A DNA stretch of 64,000 nucleotides. Source: Polynucleobacter paneuropaeus (lineage in GTDB: Bacteria; Pseudomonadota; Gammaproteobacteria; Burkholderiales; Burkholderiaceae). Each line of letters opens with the position of its first letter. Within the stretch, counting starts at the first letter, position 1. The DNA is taken from assembly GCF_003261235.1 (NCBI RefSeq), contig NZ_CP030085.1, forward strand, positions 496,001-560,000, given 5' to 3'. Position numbers and translations under genes: made by a program. Under the pieces are notes generated by a model. It saw only the letters and a program-made list of their open reading frames with translations, ran no database searches and was not told the DNA's origin. This document shows positions 42,994-51,956 of the stretch, one piece after another.

Positions 42994-43905
42994 ATGTCAG
43001 TACGGATCGATGGTGTCGTGTTGTTAGATAAACCTGCTGGAATGAGTTCTCAGGGGGCTGTCACCGCTGTCAAGCGCGCCTTCAATGCAGAAAAAGCTGG
43101 TCATACTGGGACTCTAGACCCAATGGCTACAGGCTTACTCCCAATTTGCCTGGGTGAGGCTACCAAATATTCGCAAGACTTACTCGATGCCGACAAGACT
43201 TATATTGCGCAGGTTCAGTTTGGAAGCAGAACCGATACTGGTGATGCTGAAGGTGAAGTAGTTGAAGCCTTTGATCTTCCAATCTTTGCAGATCAGACAG
43301 CAATTCAGAAGGCGCTAGACCAAGTTCTTCACCAATTTACTGGCGCCATTAAACAAGTGCCACCAATGTATTCTGCGCTCAAGCGAGATGGCAAACCTTT
43401 ATATGAATATGCCCGCGCTGGTGTAGAGCTCGAGCGTACGCCTAGAGAGATCATCATTCATCGTATTCGTTGGACAGATATACAGTGGCCGCAAGCCACT
43501 TTGGAAGTAAGTTGTAGCAAGGGTACTTACATTCGCGTCCTTGCAGAAGATATTGGTACAGCGTTGAACTGTGGCGCTTACTTAATTGGCCTACGCCGTA
43601 CCGAAGTGGGGCACCTCAATCTTGAGCAGTCCTTTACCTTGGAATCAATCCAAAAATGCTTGCAAGAGAGCTCGACCTATATTCTTCCAGTCGATGCCTT
43701 ATTGCAAACCTTGCCCCACTTAACAGTGGATGAGCAGCAGGCAAAACGTTTAGAGATGGGGCAAAGAGTGCCCTTGAATCTGCCTTCGATTGAAGCCCTA
43801 GTGCGTATTTATCGGGCTACTGCGGCCCCCCATAATTTCATTGGAACTGCGGATTGGCGATCTGGGGTATTACATCCCAAACGCTTGATTTCTCAGGCCC
43901 ATTAA
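42994..43905 (+). CDS. truB: tRNA pseudouridine-55 synthase TruB
   Basis: The 303-residue enzyme has DGVVLLDKPAGMSSQGAV near the start and the catalytic Asp in AGHTGTLDPMATGLLPICLG near residue 47. KGTYIRVLAEDIG follows near 180. It makes pseudouridine 55 in the T-loop of tRNAs. The ATG at 42994 lies 4 bases after the rbfA stop. An in-frame ATG at 42976 and a longer frame from 42946 overlap rbfA and are less typical. Confidence 0.95.
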   Translation: MSVRIDGVVLLDKPAGMSSQGAVTAVKRAFNAEKAGHTGTLDPMATGLLPICLGEATKYSQDLLDADKTYIAQVQFGSRTDTGDAEGEVVEAFDLPIFADQTAIQKALDQVLHQFTGAIKQVPPMYSALKRDGKPLYEYARAGVELERTPREIIIHRIRWTDIQWPQATLEVSCSKGTYIRVLAEDIGTALNCGAYLIGLRRTEVGHLNLEQSFTLESIQKCLQESSTYILPVDALLQTLPHLTVDEQQAKRLEMGQRVPLNLPSIEALVRIYRATAAPHNFIGTADWRSGVLHPKRLISQAH

Positions 43906-43968
43906 ACCATTTTGACTTATTTATTCATTAACCTGATTTCACTTTTACCTTAACTTTAGAAGCTTCAC

Positions 43969-45786
43969 ATGACTAAACGCGCACTCCGTAATATCGCCAT
44001 CATCGCCCACGTTGACCATGGCAAAACCACCTTGGTTGACCAGCTCTTGCGTCAATCCGGCACTTTCCGTTCCAATGAAAAAATGACTGAACGCGTCATG
44101 GATTCAAACGATCTTGAAAAAGAGCGTGGTATTACCATTCTCTCGAAGAACTGTGCTGTGGAATACGACGGCACTCACATTAATATTGTAGATACCCCAG
44201 GACATGCTGACTTCGGTGGCGAAGTAGAGCGCGTGCTCTCGATGGTTGATGGTGTATTGCTCTTGGTTGATGCGGTGGAAGGTCCAATGCCTCAGACCCG
44301 TTTCGTCACCAAGAAGGCCTTGGCACTCGGGTTAAAACCGATCGTAGTGATTAATAAAGTGGATCGTCCAGGTGCCCGTTGTGATTATGTGATCAATGCC
44401 ACTTTTGAGTTATTTGACAAATTAGGCGCTTCGGAAGAGCAGCTTGATTTTCCAATCATCTACGCATCCGGCCTTAATGGCTATGCAGGGATGACAGAAG
44501 ATGTCCGCGAAGGCGATATGCGCCCACTCTTTGATGCGGTTCTGAAGTATGTGCCTGTTCGCGATGACAATCCTGATGGCCCATTGCAATTTCAGATTTC
44601 TTCGATTGACTACAACAGCTATGTTGGAAAAATCGGTATTGGTCGTGTTAACCGTGGCCGCGTGAAGTCTGGCATGGAAGTCATTTGCATGAATGGACCA
44701 GATGGCGTTCCCTTTAAAGGTCGCGTCAATCAAGTACTTAAGTTTAAGGGTCTAGAGCGTGAAGTAGTGGATGAGGCGATTGCGGGTGATATTGCTTTGA
44801 TCAATGGTATTGAAGAACTGGCAATTGGTACTACGGTTTGTGCGCCTGACACTCCAGAGGCATTGCCAATGCTCAAGATTGATGAACCTACTTTAACCAT
44901 GAACTTTATGGTCAACACGAGCCCCTTAGCTGGTCGTGAAGGCAAGTTTGTAACGAGCCGCCAGATTCGTGAGCGTTTAGATCGCGAGCTTAAATCTAAT
45001 ATGGCTTTGCGCGTTAAAGAGACTGATGACGACACCGTCTTCGAAGTTTCTGGTCGTGGTGAATTGCATCTCACGATTTTGGTAGAGACCATGCGTCGTG
45101 AAGGCTACGAGTTAGCAGTTTCCCGTCCACGTGTGGTGTTCCACGAAGAGAATGGTGTCAAGATGGAGCCATTTGAGAACCTGACTGTGGACGTTGAAGA
45201 CGCTACCCAAGGTGCCGTCATGGAAGACTTAGGTAAGCGTAAAGGTGAGTTGCTTGATATGGTCAGCGATGGTAAAGGTCGAACCCGCTTAGAGTACCGC
45301 ATCCCTGCACGTGGCTTGATCGGTTTCCAGGGCGACTTCATGACCATGACCCGCGGTAATGGATTAATGAGTCATACCTTTGATGCTTATGCTCCTGCTA
45401 AAGACGGTGTATTGGGCGAGCGCCATAACGGCGTGTTGATCAGCCAAGACGACGGTGAAGCAGTGGCCTACGCAATTTGGAAATTACAAGATCGTGGCCG
45501 TATGTTCGTGAAGCATGGCGACCCCGTGTATGAGGGCATGGTCATCGGCATCCATAGTCGTGATAACGATTTGGTTGTAAACCCGATTAAAGGTAAGCAA
45601 TTAACCAACGTTCGCTCATCAGGTACCGATGAGGCTGTGCGCTTGGTTACCCCTGTAGATTTGACTTTGGAATACGCAGTTGAATTCATCAGCGATGATG
45701 AATTGGTCGAAGTAACTCCAAAGAGTGTTCGTGTTCGTAAGCGTCACCTGAAAGAGCATGATCGTAAGAAAGCATCACGCGAGTAA
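43969..45786 (+). CDS. typA: Ribosome-associated GTPase TypA/BipA
   Basis: The 605-residue translational GTPase has AHVDHGKTTLVDQLL near residue 13, the switch I/II region ERGITI and DTPGHADFGGEVER, and NKVDRPGARC near 126. The C-terminal BipA-specific domain contains KGRTRLEYRIPARGLIGFQG. It binds ribosomes and supports 50S assembly and stress or cold adaptation. There is no strong Shine-Dalgarno upstream. A strong terminator follows. Confidence 0.96.
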   Translation: MTKRALRNIAIIAHVDHGKTTLVDQLLRQSGTFRSNEKMTERVMDSNDLEKERGITILSKNCAVEYDGTHINIVDTPGHADFGGEVERVLSMVDGVLLLVDAVEGPMPQTRFVTKKALALGLKPIVVINKVDRPGARCDYVINATFELFDKLGASEEQLDFPIIYASGLNGYAGMTEDVREGDMRPLFDAVLKYVPVRDDNPDGPLQFQISSIDYNSYVGKIGIGRVNRGRVKSGMEVICMNGPDGVPFKGRVNQVLKFKGLEREVVDEAIAGDIALINGIEELAIGTTVCAPDTPEALPMLKIDEPTLTMNFMVNTSPLAGREGKFVTSRQIRERLDRELKSNMALRVKETDDDTVFEVSGRGELHLTILVETMRREGYELAVSRPRVVFHEENGVKMEPFENLTVDVEDATQGAVMEDLGKRKGELLDMVSDGKGRTRLEYRIPARGLIGFQGDFMTMTRGNGLMSHTFDAYAPAKDGVLGERHNGVLISQDDGEAVAYAIWKLQDRGRMFVKHGDPVYEGMVIGIHSRDNDLVVNPIKGKQLTNVRSSGTDEAVRLVTPVDLTLEYAVEFISDDELVEVTPKSVRVRKRHLKEHDRKKASRE

Positions 45787-45796
45787 TCGCCAACAG

Positions 45797-45823
45797 AAAA
45801 GCCACCCTCGGGTGGCTTTTTTT
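45797..45823 (+). terminator. Intrinsic terminator after typA
   Basis: AAAAGCCACC (45797-45806) pairs with GGTGGCTTTT (45811-45820) around a CTCG loop, followed by three further T. It closes the rimP-to-typA block. Confidence 0.93.
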
Positions 45824-45851
45824 CAACCTTTTCCCCTAATTAATAGGGGTT

Positions 45852-45886
45852 TTGCGATGTCTTAATTTTGTAGTAACATTGCTACA
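45852..45886 (+). promoter_or_regulatory. Promoter and likely autoregulatory operator of the toxin-antitoxin pair
   Basis: TTGCGA (45852-45857) and TAACAT (45874-45879) are 16 bases apart. The inverted repeat TGTAG-N8-CTACA (45869-45873 and 45882-45886) overlaps the -10. An operator in this position fits repression by a Phd/YefM-type antitoxin or its toxin complex. Confidence 0.55.
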
Positions 45887-45913
45887 TTAGAGAGAAAGCA
45901 TGGGGTTGCGCTG

Positions 45914-46168
45914 ATGATTACTACCTTATCAAGTCGTGAATTTAATCAAGATACCAGCAGGGCAAAAAAAGCAGCTAAAACTGGACCTGTTTTAATCACC
46001 GATCGCGGAAGACCCGCACATGTCTTGATGACATTTTCTGAGTATGAAAGAGTTACAGGAAAAAGCAAAAGCATTCTAGATCTTGTGGGTATGAAGAGTG
46101 CAGGCGATATTGAGTTCGAGCCTGAGAAAATGCACAGCTTGTCTAAGCCAACCGGAGATACTTTGTAA
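45914..46168 (+). CDS. Phd/YefM-family antitoxin
   Basis: The 84-residue protein has the Phd/YefM N-terminal DNA-binding fold: SREFNQDTSRAKKAAKTGPVLITDRGRPAHVLMTFSEYERV. A short C-terminal region (about 60-84) would wrap the toxin. It neutralises the PIN toxin encoded immediately downstream and probably represses the operon. Stop and toxin start overlap by one base (TAATG). Confidence 0.9.
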   Translation: MITTLSSREFNQDTSRAKKAAKTGPVLITDRGRPAHVLMTFSEYERVTGKSKSILDLVGMKSAGDIEFEPEKMHSLSKPTGDTL

Positions 46169-46584
46169 TGTATTTGTTAGATACAAACGTTGTGTCAGAA
46201 TTTAGAAAAGCGGGTACCGGCAGAATTAGCAAGCGAGTTGAGCAGTGGGCTGAAGGAATTTCTGCAAATTCAATGTTTATTTCAGTTATCTCGATATTTG
46301 AATTAGAGATGGGGATCTTGCAAATTGAAAGACGCGACAAGAAGCAGGGTTCGGTCTTAAGAAAATGGCTAAACAAAAATGTTTTAGGAACATTTTCTGA
46401 AAGAGTTCTCCCCATTGATACGGCTGTTGCTCAGCGCTGCGCTAGCCTTCATGTACCCAATCCAAAGTCAGAGCGCGACGCTATGATTGCTGCAACTGCA
46501 ATTGAACATCGCATGACGATTGTTACTAGAAATGTCTCAGATTTTAGTCAGTCAGGGGTAAAAATTTTCGATCCGTGGGCCTAA
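46168..46584 (+). CDS. VapC/FitB-type PIN-domain toxin
   Basis: The 138-residue PIN ribonuclease starts MYLLDTNVVSEFRK (acidic D5), with the second acidic position in SIFELEMGI near residue 50. The third and fourth are in SERDAMIAATA and TRNVSDF near 110-125. All expected acidic residues look present, so it is probably active. VapC toxins cleave tRNA or rRNA. The module lies between the typA terminator and a convergent MFS gene, like many recently acquired modules. Confidence 0.9.
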   Translation: MYLLDTNVVSEFRKAGTGRISKRVEQWAEGISANSMFISVISIFELEMGILQIERRDKKQGSVLRKWLNKNVLGTFSERVLPIDTAVAQRCASLHVPNPKSERDAMIAATAIEHRMTIVTRNVSDFSQSGVKIFDPWA

Positions 46585-46599
46585 TCTTTTTGCTATTTT

Positions 46600-47796
46600 C
46601 TATTCAGTCATATAGTAAATAAAGGCTCCGATCGGAAAGGCAAAGCCAATCCAAGCCACGAGACTCCAGCCGCCAGTGACATAAGCCAGGCTCGCAATAC
46701 CCGAGCCAATCGCACCACCCGCAAAGAAGATCGCCATATAAAGCGCATTCAAACGGCTGCGTATATCTGCGCCTAGCGAGTAGATCGCACGCTGACCCAA
46801 GACGACATTACATTGCACGCCTAAGTCGAGCAAGATGCTGGCGAGTACGAGGGCTGGTAAAGAGCCCATACCTCCCAATTGGGATAATAAAAATGCACCC
46901 GCTACAGTCAATAGAGAGCCCGCAGTTGCGACCTTAGTTTGGCCGTGATCTGCCAGCCAACCACCAATCGGAGCTGCTAAGGCACCCGCTGCTCCTGCTA
47001 AGGCAAACAAGGCAATTCCAAGCTGGGTTAAGGAATACATTGGGCTCGCCAGCAGAACGGGGGAGATGGTCCAGAATAAAGTGAAGGAAGCAAATAGACA
47101 GGCTTGATAAATAGCGCGACGACGCAGGATGGGGGTATCGCGCAATAAAGGCCAGAGTGAAGCAATTAAAGAAAAATAGTGATGATGAGAATTCGGTTTA
47201 CGAATCGGTAAGAGTAGCCACAAGATCACGGCCAGCAAAACCAGTAAGCAGGCAGAAATTCCAAATACAGGACGCCAGCCAAATGAGTGCGCAATCAAAC
47301 TGGAGATTGGGCGGGACAACATAATACCGAGCAACAAACCACTCATGATGTTACCGACAGTACGACCCCGTGTTTCTTCTGGGGAGATGTGGGCAGCAAT
47401 CGGAATGAGCATCTGTACAGCGACGGTACCAATGCCGACTAATAAGGAGCCCATTAAGAACCAGGTCGCATTCTGAGCAAGCATCGCAATAAAGAGTGCC
47501 AAAATCGCGCCACAAATTGTGAAGATCACCAGCTTGCGGTTCTCAACCAGATCGCCTAGCGGGACCAGCAAAATAAGGCCAGCACAATAACCGATCTGAG
47601 TTAATGTCACAATCAAGCTAGCAGCCGAATCACTTAAACCAATCTCAGGGGCAATCAAGCCAATCAGCGGTTGAGAGTAGTACAAATTAGCGACCATCAG
47701 ACCGCATGCGCAGGCAAAGAGAAAGACCATCCAGCCTGGCATATGGGATTGATGTGAGTCTGGAGAGTGGTGGGGGTGAGCTTGGATCATGATCAA
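46600..47796 (-). CDS. MFS transporter (drug/metabolite exporter type)
   Basis: The 398-residue protein has twelve hydrophobic segments. The His-rich cytoplasmic N-terminus HPHHSPDSHQSH precedes the first helix. The motif A-like loop is in PLGDLVENRKLVI near residue 82, and a second in PIGGWLADHGQTKVA near 272. The substrate cannot be inferred. It starts 4 bases after the TSUP gene stop, implying co-transcription. Confidence 0.85.
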   Translation of the reverse strand: MIMIQAHPHHSPDSHQSHMPGWMVFLFACACGLMVANLYYSQPLIGLIAPEIGLSDSAASLIVTLTQIGYCAGLILLVPLGDLVENRKLVIFTICGAILALFIAMLAQNATWFLMGSLLVGIGTVAVQMLIPIAAHISPEETRGRTVGNIMSGLLLGIMLSRPISSLIAHSFGWRPVFGISACLLVLLAVILWLLLPIRKPNSHHHYFSLIASLWPLLRDTPILRRRAIYQACLFASFTLFWTISPVLLASPMYSLTQLGIALFALAGAAGALAAPIGGWLADHGQTKVATAGSLLTVAGAFLLSQLGGMGSLPALVLASILLDLGVQCNVVLGQRAIYSLGADIRSRLNALYMAIFFAGGAIGSGIASLAYVTGGWSLVAWIGFAFPIGAFIYYMTE

Positions 47797-47799
47797 AGT

Positions 47800-48573
47800 T
47801 TAGGTTAAAAAAGCGTCATAAAAGGTTTTGAGCGTTAAGGCTGATACTGAAATAAAGAAGGCCTTACGAATAAAGCCATTGCCATACTTGAGCGCAATAC
47901 GACTACCAATCTGCCCACCAATAAAGTTAGCTACGGCCATAAATAGACCGAGTCGCAGATCAAAAAATCCCAAATAGAAGAAGACGCAAAGTGCACCTAG
48001 GTTAGAGGCAACATTGAGGAACTTTGATGGTGCCGCAGTATTGATGAAATCAAAACCTAAGATGCGGGTATAGAGTAATTTATAAAAGGATCCAGCTCCA
48101 GGCCCTAAGAAGCCATCATAGAAGCCAATGATGCTGGCGCCTAATGAGGCAATTGCACTTTGTTTATGGTCTTGATGACGTGGCGCATGCACTAGACCAG
48201 CATTTGACTTGAGATTAAAGATCAAAAGTGCAGCTAAGAAAAAAGGTAGCGCGCTCCGCAGCCACTGATTAGGTATCTGCGTTACTAAATAAGCGCCAGC
48301 AACTGAAGCTAAAAAAGCTGCTGAACAAGAGAGGGCGACTAAACGCCAAGGGGTTTTATTGACACGCGTGTACTGAAAGGCGGACCCAGTAGTACCAATA
48401 ACCGATGCGATCTTGTTACTCGATAATAAGGTGGCGGGAGTGAGCCCTGGAAACACAGCAAATAGGGCAGGCACTTGAATCATTCCACCGCCGCCCATAA
48501 TCGAGTCAATGAGACCAGCCAGTAATGCAGCGAGCACTAAAAATAGAATATTAAATAGGGAAAGATCAAACAT
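47800..48573 (-). CDS. TSUP family (TauE/SafE) membrane transporter
   Basis: The 257-residue protein has about eight hydrophobic helices. Family motifs are LAGLIDSIMGGGGMIQVPAL near residue 20 and GFYDGFLGPGAGSF near 150. TSUP proteins move sulfite, sulfonates or other organosulfur anions. In a genome with Sox and FccAB-like enzymes a sulfur role is possible but is only inference. It is divergent from the small secreted protein at 48653. Confidence 0.87.
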   Translation of the reverse strand: MFDLSLFNILFLVLAALLAGLIDSIMGGGGMIQVPALFAVFPGLTPATLLSSNKIASVIGTTGSAFQYTRVNKTPWRLVALSCSAAFLASVAGAYLVTQIPNQWLRSALPFFLAALLIFNLKSNAGLVHAPRHQDHKQSAIASLGASIIGFYDGFLGPGAGSFYKLLYTRILGFDFINTAAPSKFLNVASNLGALCVFFYLGFFDLRLGLFMAVANFIGGQIGSRIALKYGNGFIRKAFFISVSALTLKTFYDAFLT

Positions 48574-48652
48574 ATTGCATCACGAAATTACAGCCTTAGC
48601 TTGAATGGGTATGCCAAGCTGCATTGTATAGCCCCCTTTATAATGGAGCCCT

Positions 48653-48952
48653 ATGCGCCTGATACCGATCTTCCTCGCGGCTCTCTTTGCTATAGTTTTT
48701 AGCTACAGCATAAATACGCATGCTGATCAAACTAGTGCAGCTAATTCTAATCAAGCCTTCCCAGTGCAAAAGAGTCCTTACGCTCCACCAGTGCAGAATC
48801 AGTCCAGTACAACTGATGTGAATCTGGATGATATCGATAAGCAAAAGAAAGCACCCAATAGTAATATTCTTAATCTCAATGGTGGCAGCGGCACCAATAC
48901 TAGACCTGGTGGAGCAGCGGGTACATTGAAGCATCGCTTCACTTTTGACTAA
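48653..48952 (+). CDS. Small exported protein of unknown function
   Basis: The 99-residue protein has a clear signal peptide (hydrophobic 3-18, cleavage likely near HADQ). The mature region is Asn/Ser/Pro/Gln-rich, probably disordered, with a Gly-rich segment NGGSGTNTRPGG near the C-terminus. I recognise no domain. Its stop overlaps the dusA start (TAATG), so they are co-translated although the products act in different compartments. Confidence 0.65.
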   Translation: MRLIPIFLAALFAIVFSYSINTHADQTSAANSNQAFPVQKSPYAPPVQNQSSTTDVNLDDIDKQKKAPNSNILNLNGGSGTNTRPGGAAGTLKHRFTFD

Positions 48953-50034
48953 TGACAGATATTCATAAAAAACGTCTCGCAGTCGCGCCTATGATGGAGT
49001 GGACCGATCGCCATTGCCGATCGTTTCATCGCGCCCTCACAAAAGAGGCGGTACTCTATACCGAGATGGTCACCACCGGCGCTTTACTTCATGGTGATGT
49101 ACCAAGACATTTGGATTATTCGCAAGACCAACACCCAGTGGTATTGCAATTGGGTGGATCAGAACCCAGTGATTTGGCTAAGTCAGCAGAACTTGCTCAA
49201 CAGTGGGGCTACGATGAGATTGATCTTAATTGTGGTTGCCCTTCAGAGCGTGTGCAGCGTGGTGCATTTGGCGCTTGTCTGATGGCTGAGCCCGAGCTTG
49301 TGGCTGACTGTGTCAAGGCGATGAAGAGTGTGGTCAATATTCCGATTTCTGTTAAGCATCGCTTAGGCTTAGATCATATGGATGCATCTAGTTCCAAAGC
49401 AGATTATCAATTTGCTCTCAACTTTATTCTTGCCGTGGCTGATGCAGGTGCTAGTCAAGTGACGATTCATGCGCGTAATGCAGTGCTGAAAGGTTTATCT
49501 CCTAAAGAAAATCGTAGCAAGCCGCCTTTACATTACGAAGTAGCGAAACAGTTGCGCATCGATGCTCAAAAACAATTTCCGAAACTAAAAGTACTTCTCA
49601 ATGGCGGTCTTGAGACCAATGATCAGATCGCTGGCCATTGGGAGGACTTTGATGGTTTCATGGTCGGTAGGGCGGCATATCATTTTCCGGCGATGCTATT
49701 GGGCTGGGATGATTTGATTAATACGCATGGAGAAGCAGCAGGCTATCTGTTTAGTGAAACGGAGTGGCACCGGATTCAGATTGCCTTGGTCAAGCAAGTA
49801 CAAGCCTGGTTTGATGAATGCCAAGCTAAAGGTAAGCCTTTCTATATCGGCGCTTTTACAAGACATATCTTAGGTTTAGCCCACGGCAGGGCAGGTTCAC
49901 GCTATTGGCGCCAAAGACTTTCAGACCACCATACCTTAGCTAAAGTCCAGAGCAAGGCAGCGATAGCGGATTTCTTCCTGGACGCCAGTTTGACCCTAGG
50001 GGATTGGGCGGCATTTGAGCTCGAAACCGCCTAA
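48952..50034 (+). CDS. dusA: tRNA-dihydrouridine synthase A
   Basis: The 360-residue FMN enzyme begins with RLAVAPMMEWTDRHCRSFHR and has the catalytic Cys segment LNCGCPSERVQRGAFGACLM near residue 93. SVKHRLG near 137 and LNGGLETNDQ near 215 are also conserved. It reduces U20/U20a in the tRNA D-loop. It is followed 53 bases later by tRNA-His. Confidence 0.95.
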   Translation: MTDIHKKRLAVAPMMEWTDRHCRSFHRALTKEAVLYTEMVTTGALLHGDVPRHLDYSQDQHPVVLQLGGSEPSDLAKSAELAQQWGYDEIDLNCGCPSERVQRGAFGACLMAEPELVADCVKAMKSVVNIPISVKHRLGLDHMDASSSKADYQFALNFILAVADAGASQVTIHARNAVLKGLSPKENRSKPPLHYEVAKQLRIDAQKQFPKLKVLLNGGLETNDQIAGHWEDFDGFMVGRAAYHFPAMLLGWDDLINTHGEAAGYLFSETEWHRIQIALVKQVQAWFDECQAKGKPFYIGAFTRHILGLAHGRAGSRYWRQRLSDHHTLAKVQSKAAIADFFLDASLTLGDWAAFELETA

Positions 50035-50044
50035 TTTGGGGTAT

Positions 50045-50073
50045 TTGGCAGGCTTTAAGCAAAAAGCTATAAT
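50045..50073 (+). promoter_or_regulatory. Promoter of tRNA-His
   Basis: TTGGCA (50045-50050) and TATAAT (50068-50073) are separated by 17 bases. The expected start lies a few bases before the tRNA 5' end at 50088. Confidence 0.85.
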
Positions 50074-50087
50074 CTCATTTCTACAAC

Positions 50088-50164
50088 GGCGGACGTAGCT
50101 CAGTTGGTAGAGTCCCAGATTGTGATTCTGGTTGTCGCGGGTTCGAGCCCCGTCGTTCGCCCCA
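50088..50164 (+). tRNA. tRNA-His (anticodon GTG)
   Basis: The cloverleaf is complete. GGCGGACG pairs with CGTTCGCC and includes the encoded extra G-1 opposite C73, a hallmark of tRNA-His. The anticodon arm is CCAGA-TTGTGAT-TCTGG and the T arm has GGGTTCGAGCCC. CCA is encoded (50162-50164). Confidence 0.97.
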
Positions 50165-50165
50165 T

Positions 50166-50505
50166 TTACTCCATTCCGCCTTCATTATTTTGATGGGTTT
50201 GATGTTGGGCTTTGTTTCTCAACGCGATGAATACAAAGAAACTGAGAAGATTTGGTATTGGCCTGCTGGCCTCTTCTTTCTCGCATTAGCATCATTTTCT
50301 TTCTTCATCGCTTCTTGGGGCAGTTTATTTTTCCTGACCCTATGTCATTTTCTGCTCAATTAGTATTGGTATTGCCGTATTTAATCCCTCAGATCGGCAT
50401 GATGGATTGGCTGCAAATGTCTTAAGTCGATCTTATCAAGATTGCGATCAAGCCATGTATCAGGCTAAAACAGCAGGCAGAAATCAGTGCGTTGTTTCGA
50501 AATAG
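50166..50505 (+). pseudogene. Remnant of a membrane-anchored GGDEF diguanylate cyclase
   Basis: Two disconnected pieces of one gene type remain. Frame A (from 50166, stop 50361-50363) reads LHSAFIILMGLMLGFVSQ, then KIWYWPAGLFFLALASFSFF, like the membrane part of a diguanylate cyclase. Frame B (from 50362, stop 50503-50505) reads SIGIAVFNPSD and later DQAMYQAKTAGRN, the last strands and helix of a GGDEF domain. The middle, with the GGDEF loop itself, is missing, and the pieces are in different frames. No start codon with a ribosome-binding site precedes it. The fragment starts directly behind tRNA-His. Apart from these remnants the 375-base gap to the helicase gene holds nothing I recognise. 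Confidence 0.75.
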
Positions 50506-50539
50506 CTTCTAGTCTTGCCCGAGCATGAAACAATAGGGC

Positions 50540-51865
50540 ATGTCCTTACATAGCACCCCTGATTCATCCGATATTGAGATCACCCCTGATTACCAGGCTG
50601 TGATTAACGCCATAGAGCGGCAAGACCCTTATATCTTTGTCAGTGGTAAGGCGGGAACTGGCAAGACTACCTTGATTGGCTATCTCAGAGAACATATCCC
50701 CGGCAACGTTGTCGTGGTTGCCCCAACGGGTGTCGCTGCCTTACAGGTCAAGGGTGTCACGATTCATTCTTTCTTCAGGTTGCCACCACGTCTCATCTTT
50801 CCTGAAGAAGACATCAAGCCACTGCGCGATAAACGACTCTATAAAGATATTCGCTTGCTCATCATTGATGAGATCTCCATGGTGCGCGCTGATGTGGTCG
50901 ATGCGATGGATCTTTTCTTACGAGAAAACGGCCCCCACAAAGGAAAACCCTTTGGCGGCATTCAAGTCCTATTCGTAGGCGACTTATTCCAATTGCCACC
51001 AGTAGTCTCTAGTAGCGACATGGAAGTGCTTGCCCAGCGCGGTTACGAAGGACCTTATTTTTTCTATGCCATGGCCCTGCATCGTAAAGATGTCACTATG
51101 ATTGAGCTCACCAAGATCTTTCGGCAAAAAGATGAACGCTTCGCAGAGTTACTCAATCGCATTCGTATTAATCAAAACATTGATGAAGCCTTGGATATTC
51201 TCAATCACGAGTGCTTTACCTCCGCTAAAGAGATTGACGATCAAACGATTACGCTCACAACCACCAATGCTAGGGCAGATCAAATTAATGGGGCAGGGTT
51301 ACGAGCGCTAGAAACAGAACTCAAAACCTATTCGAGTAAATCAACTGGCAAGTTCAGCATCGATGAGCGTAATCTGCCCTCAGCAGCAAACTTAGTACTC
51401 AAGGTTGGTGCTCGAGTGATGTTCACTGCTACCGATCCCAATTTCCCGAAGCGCTGGGTGAACGGCACTGTTGGTGTGGTACGCGAGCTGTTACCCGATA
51501 AAGTGAAGGTGCTGGTGCAGAAGGGTCCCTACAGCAATACAGTTGAAGTCACGACCCATCAATGGGAATCTTATCGCTACGAGCACGACATGATGTTAGG
51601 AAAGATCTCACCTCAAATCATTGGCACCTATGAACAAATTCCGCTCATGCTAGCTTGGGCAGTCACCATTCATAAGAGCCAAGGCAAGACTCTGGATAAG
51701 GTCAAAGTCGATTTATCTTCAGGTACTTTTGCTTCAGGCCAAGTTTATGTAGCACTAAGTCGGTGCAGATCGATTGAGGGTATTACCCTGCAAAGGCCCA
51801 TTGAGCCAAAAGATGTCAGCTGTGATGCAGAAATCAAACGCTTTTACCTCAATTGTTTAAATTAA
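50540..51865 (+). CDS. Pif1/RecD-like DNA helicase
   Basis: The 441-residue SF1B helicase has Walker A VSGKAGTGKTTL near residue 35, GVTIHSFFRLPP near 72 and Walker B LLIIDEISMVRADVVDAMD near 106. Motif III is in FVGDLFQLPPV near 148. The C-terminal motifs TIHKSQGKTLDKVKVDL and YVALSRCRSIEGI are present. Helicases of this class unwind DNA 5' to 3' and resolve difficult structures; the cellular role here is unknown. No additional domains were seen. Confidence 0.88.
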   Translation: MSLHSTPDSSDIEITPDYQAVINAIERQDPYIFVSGKAGTGKTTLIGYLREHIPGNVVVVAPTGVAALQVKGVTIHSFFRLPPRLIFPEEDIKPLRDKRLYKDIRLLIIDEISMVRADVVDAMDLFLRENGPHKGKPFGGIQVLFVGDLFQLPPVVSSSDMEVLAQRGYEGPYFFYAMALHRKDVTMIELTKIFRQKDERFAELLNRIRINQNIDEALDILNHECFTSAKEIDDQTITLTTTNARADQINGAGLRALETELKTYSSKSTGKFSIDERNLPSAANLVLKVGARVMFTATDPNFPKRWVNGTVGVVRELLPDKVKVLVQKGPYSNTVEVTTHQWESYRYEHDMMLGKISPQIIGTYEQIPLMLAWAVTIHKSQGKTLDKVKVDLSSGTFASGQVYVALSRCRSIEGITLQRPIEPKDVSCDAEIKRFYLNCLN

Positions 51866-51956
51866 AGAGCCTCTAGCCCCAAATGCTGTGACCGCGGGAT
51901 ACAATTTATTATTGATAAATTCTAAGTAGCAATAATCCCAAACATATCTTTCCACC

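Noticed and set aside
50088..50540. A mobile element integrated at tRNA-His
   Set aside because: The tRNA suggested an attachment site, but no integrase, direct repeat of the tRNA 3' end or cargo genes are present; only a broken diguanylate cyclase is seen.
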